NCBI GenBank assembly: GCA_946540675.1
Contig: CAMNIW010000099.1
Location: 1 to 5,360, forward strand
Length of the DNA: 5,360 nucleotides
Source of the DNA: an uncultured Clostridia bacterium
GTDB taxonomy: Bacteria > Bacillota > Clostridia > Christensenellales > Borkfalkiaceae
Direction: 5' to 3'
Under the pieces are notes generated by a model. The model ran no database searches and was not told the DNA's origin. It saw only the letters and a list, made by a program, of their open reading frames with translations. Every line of letters begins with the position of its first letter. Positions within the stretch are counted from its first letter, which is position 1. The position numbers and the translations under genes are program-made. Of the stretch, positions 4,677 to 5,360 are shown piece after piece.

Positions 4677-5360
4677 CAACTGAAAATACCGAACAGATAA
4701 ATCCCGCCGAAGAGCAAAGACAGCTTACGATAGCGGATTATATGGCAAAAGCTCCGAAATTCGAATCGGTCGTGGATTACAACACTAAATTATCGAATTT
4801 CGAAGGTCCGCTCGACTTGCTGTTATATCTTGTAAACAGGGCGGAAATAGAGATTAAAGATATATTCGTGTCAGAAGTCACGGAGCAGTTTTTGGAATAT
4901 ATAAACGCATCCGACGATCTCGATATAGAAAAAGAGAGCGAATATTTGAGTATGGCGGCCACGTTGCTTGAAATCAAGTCGAAATCCCTTCTTCCCGTCG
5001 TGGAGTTCGACGATGGCGAAACGGACGATATTGACCCCGAAAAACTGCTTTTCCAGCAACTTGAAGAGTACAAACTCTTTAAGGAAGCAAGTCAAAAATT
5101 GAAAGACACCGAAACGACGGCTTTGTTTTTCAAGGAGCCGGACGATTCGGCAAACGACGTCCGTATAATTTATAAAGATTTTAATCTCGACGGGCTGATA
5201 AAGGCGTTTACAGATCTTCTTGCCAGAAGCGATCTCGAAAGAAGGATAAAGACCGAGCAAAAAGAAATACCCAAAGACGTTTTTACTGTGGCGGACAAGG
5301 TGAATTTTATCAAAGAAACGATGCTCGAAAGAGAATCTTGCAGTTTTTTTGAGTTATTTA
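4673..5360 (+). CDS. scpA: Segregation and condensation protein ScpA (3' end beyond the window)
   Basis: ScpA is the kleisin that bridges the SMC dimer and recruits ScpB, forming the condensin complex that organises and separates chromosomes. The frame is open from the ATG at 4673 to the window edge, giving 229 residues. After a 40-residue N-terminal extension comes the family hallmark FEGPLDLLLYLVNRAEIEI (about 43-61). It is followed by EYLSMAATLLEIKSKSLLP (about 86-104) and the LEEYKLFKEAS region (about 131-141). Compared with the roughly 250-residue B. subtilis protein, about the last 60 residues are missing, including the winged helix that binds the SMC head. The ATG overlaps the protease stop codon, so translation is likely coupled. 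An internal ATG at 4742 would give a shorter N-terminus closer to family norm. scpB probably follows outside the window. Confidence 0.95.
   Translation, partial: MTTENTEQINPAEEQRQLTIADYMAKAPKFESVVDYNTKLSNFEGPLDLLLYLVNRAEIEIKDIFVSEVTEQFLEYINASDDLDIEKESEYLSMAATLLEIKSKSLLPVVEFDDGETDDIDPEKLLFQQLEEYKLFKEASQKLKDTETTALFFKEPDDSANDVRIIYKDFNLDGLIKAFTDLLARSDLERRIKTEQKEIPKDVFTVADKVNFIKETMLERESCSFFELF

Noticed and set aside
4777..5260. Minus-strand open frames opposite scpA
   Set aside because: They are shadows of the scpA coding sequence, which is clearly identified by its kleisin motifs.

Overview
This window looks like the chromosome of a spore-forming Firmicute, most likely an uncultured member of the class Clostridia. 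It carries the end of spoIIAA, then spoIIAB and sigF, in the arrangement that starts forespore gene expression. It also has a LexA whose operator is of the Gram-positive (Bacillus/DinR) type, a YwhC-like site-2 protease directly before scpA, and moderately AT-rich intergenic DNA with near-consensus housekeeping promoters. I see no insertion sequence, phage gene, CRISPR array, tRNA or rRNA. This is core chromosome, and the interest lies in promoter architecture and gene pairing.

Layout. Positions 1-1268 hold the spoIIA operon on the plus strand: the C-terminus of SpoIIAA (anti-anti-sigma), SpoIIAB (anti-sigma kinase) and sigma-F. The operon ends in a rho-independent terminator that begins at the sigF stop codon. 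The promoter of trmB (tRNA m7G46 methyltransferase, 1337-2008) starts inside the U-tract of that terminator. trmB converges on a minus-strand lexA-exonuclease operon (3628 down to 2037), and the two share one apparently bidirectional terminator. The exonuclease is a DEDDh enzyme with a C-terminal BRCT-like region. A consensus LexA box abuts the lexA -35 element. Divergent from lexA is a 63-residue protein with eight cysteines (3744-3935). It is followed by a site-2 metalloprotease (3999-4676) whose stop codon overlaps the start of scpA, which runs off the window end.

How the genes work together. The first block is the sigma-F switch: SpoIIAB holds sigma-F and phosphorylates SpoIIAA, and unphosphorylated SpoIIAA releases sigma-F in the forespore. 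The lexA-exonuclease pair is probably an SOS operon, so the exonuclease is likely DNA-damage inducible. ScpA is the kleisin of the SMC condensin complex. Its coupling to the protease is probably conserved gene order rather than a shared reaction.

The most unusual signal is that three separate plus-strand genes (trmB, the Cys-rich gene and the protease) each have a good -35/17-bp/TATAAT promoter whose predicted start site is 0-3 bases from the ATG, with no Shine-Dalgarno sequence. They look like leaderless mRNAs. In contrast, spoIIAB, sigF and lexA have clear Shine-Dalgarno sites.
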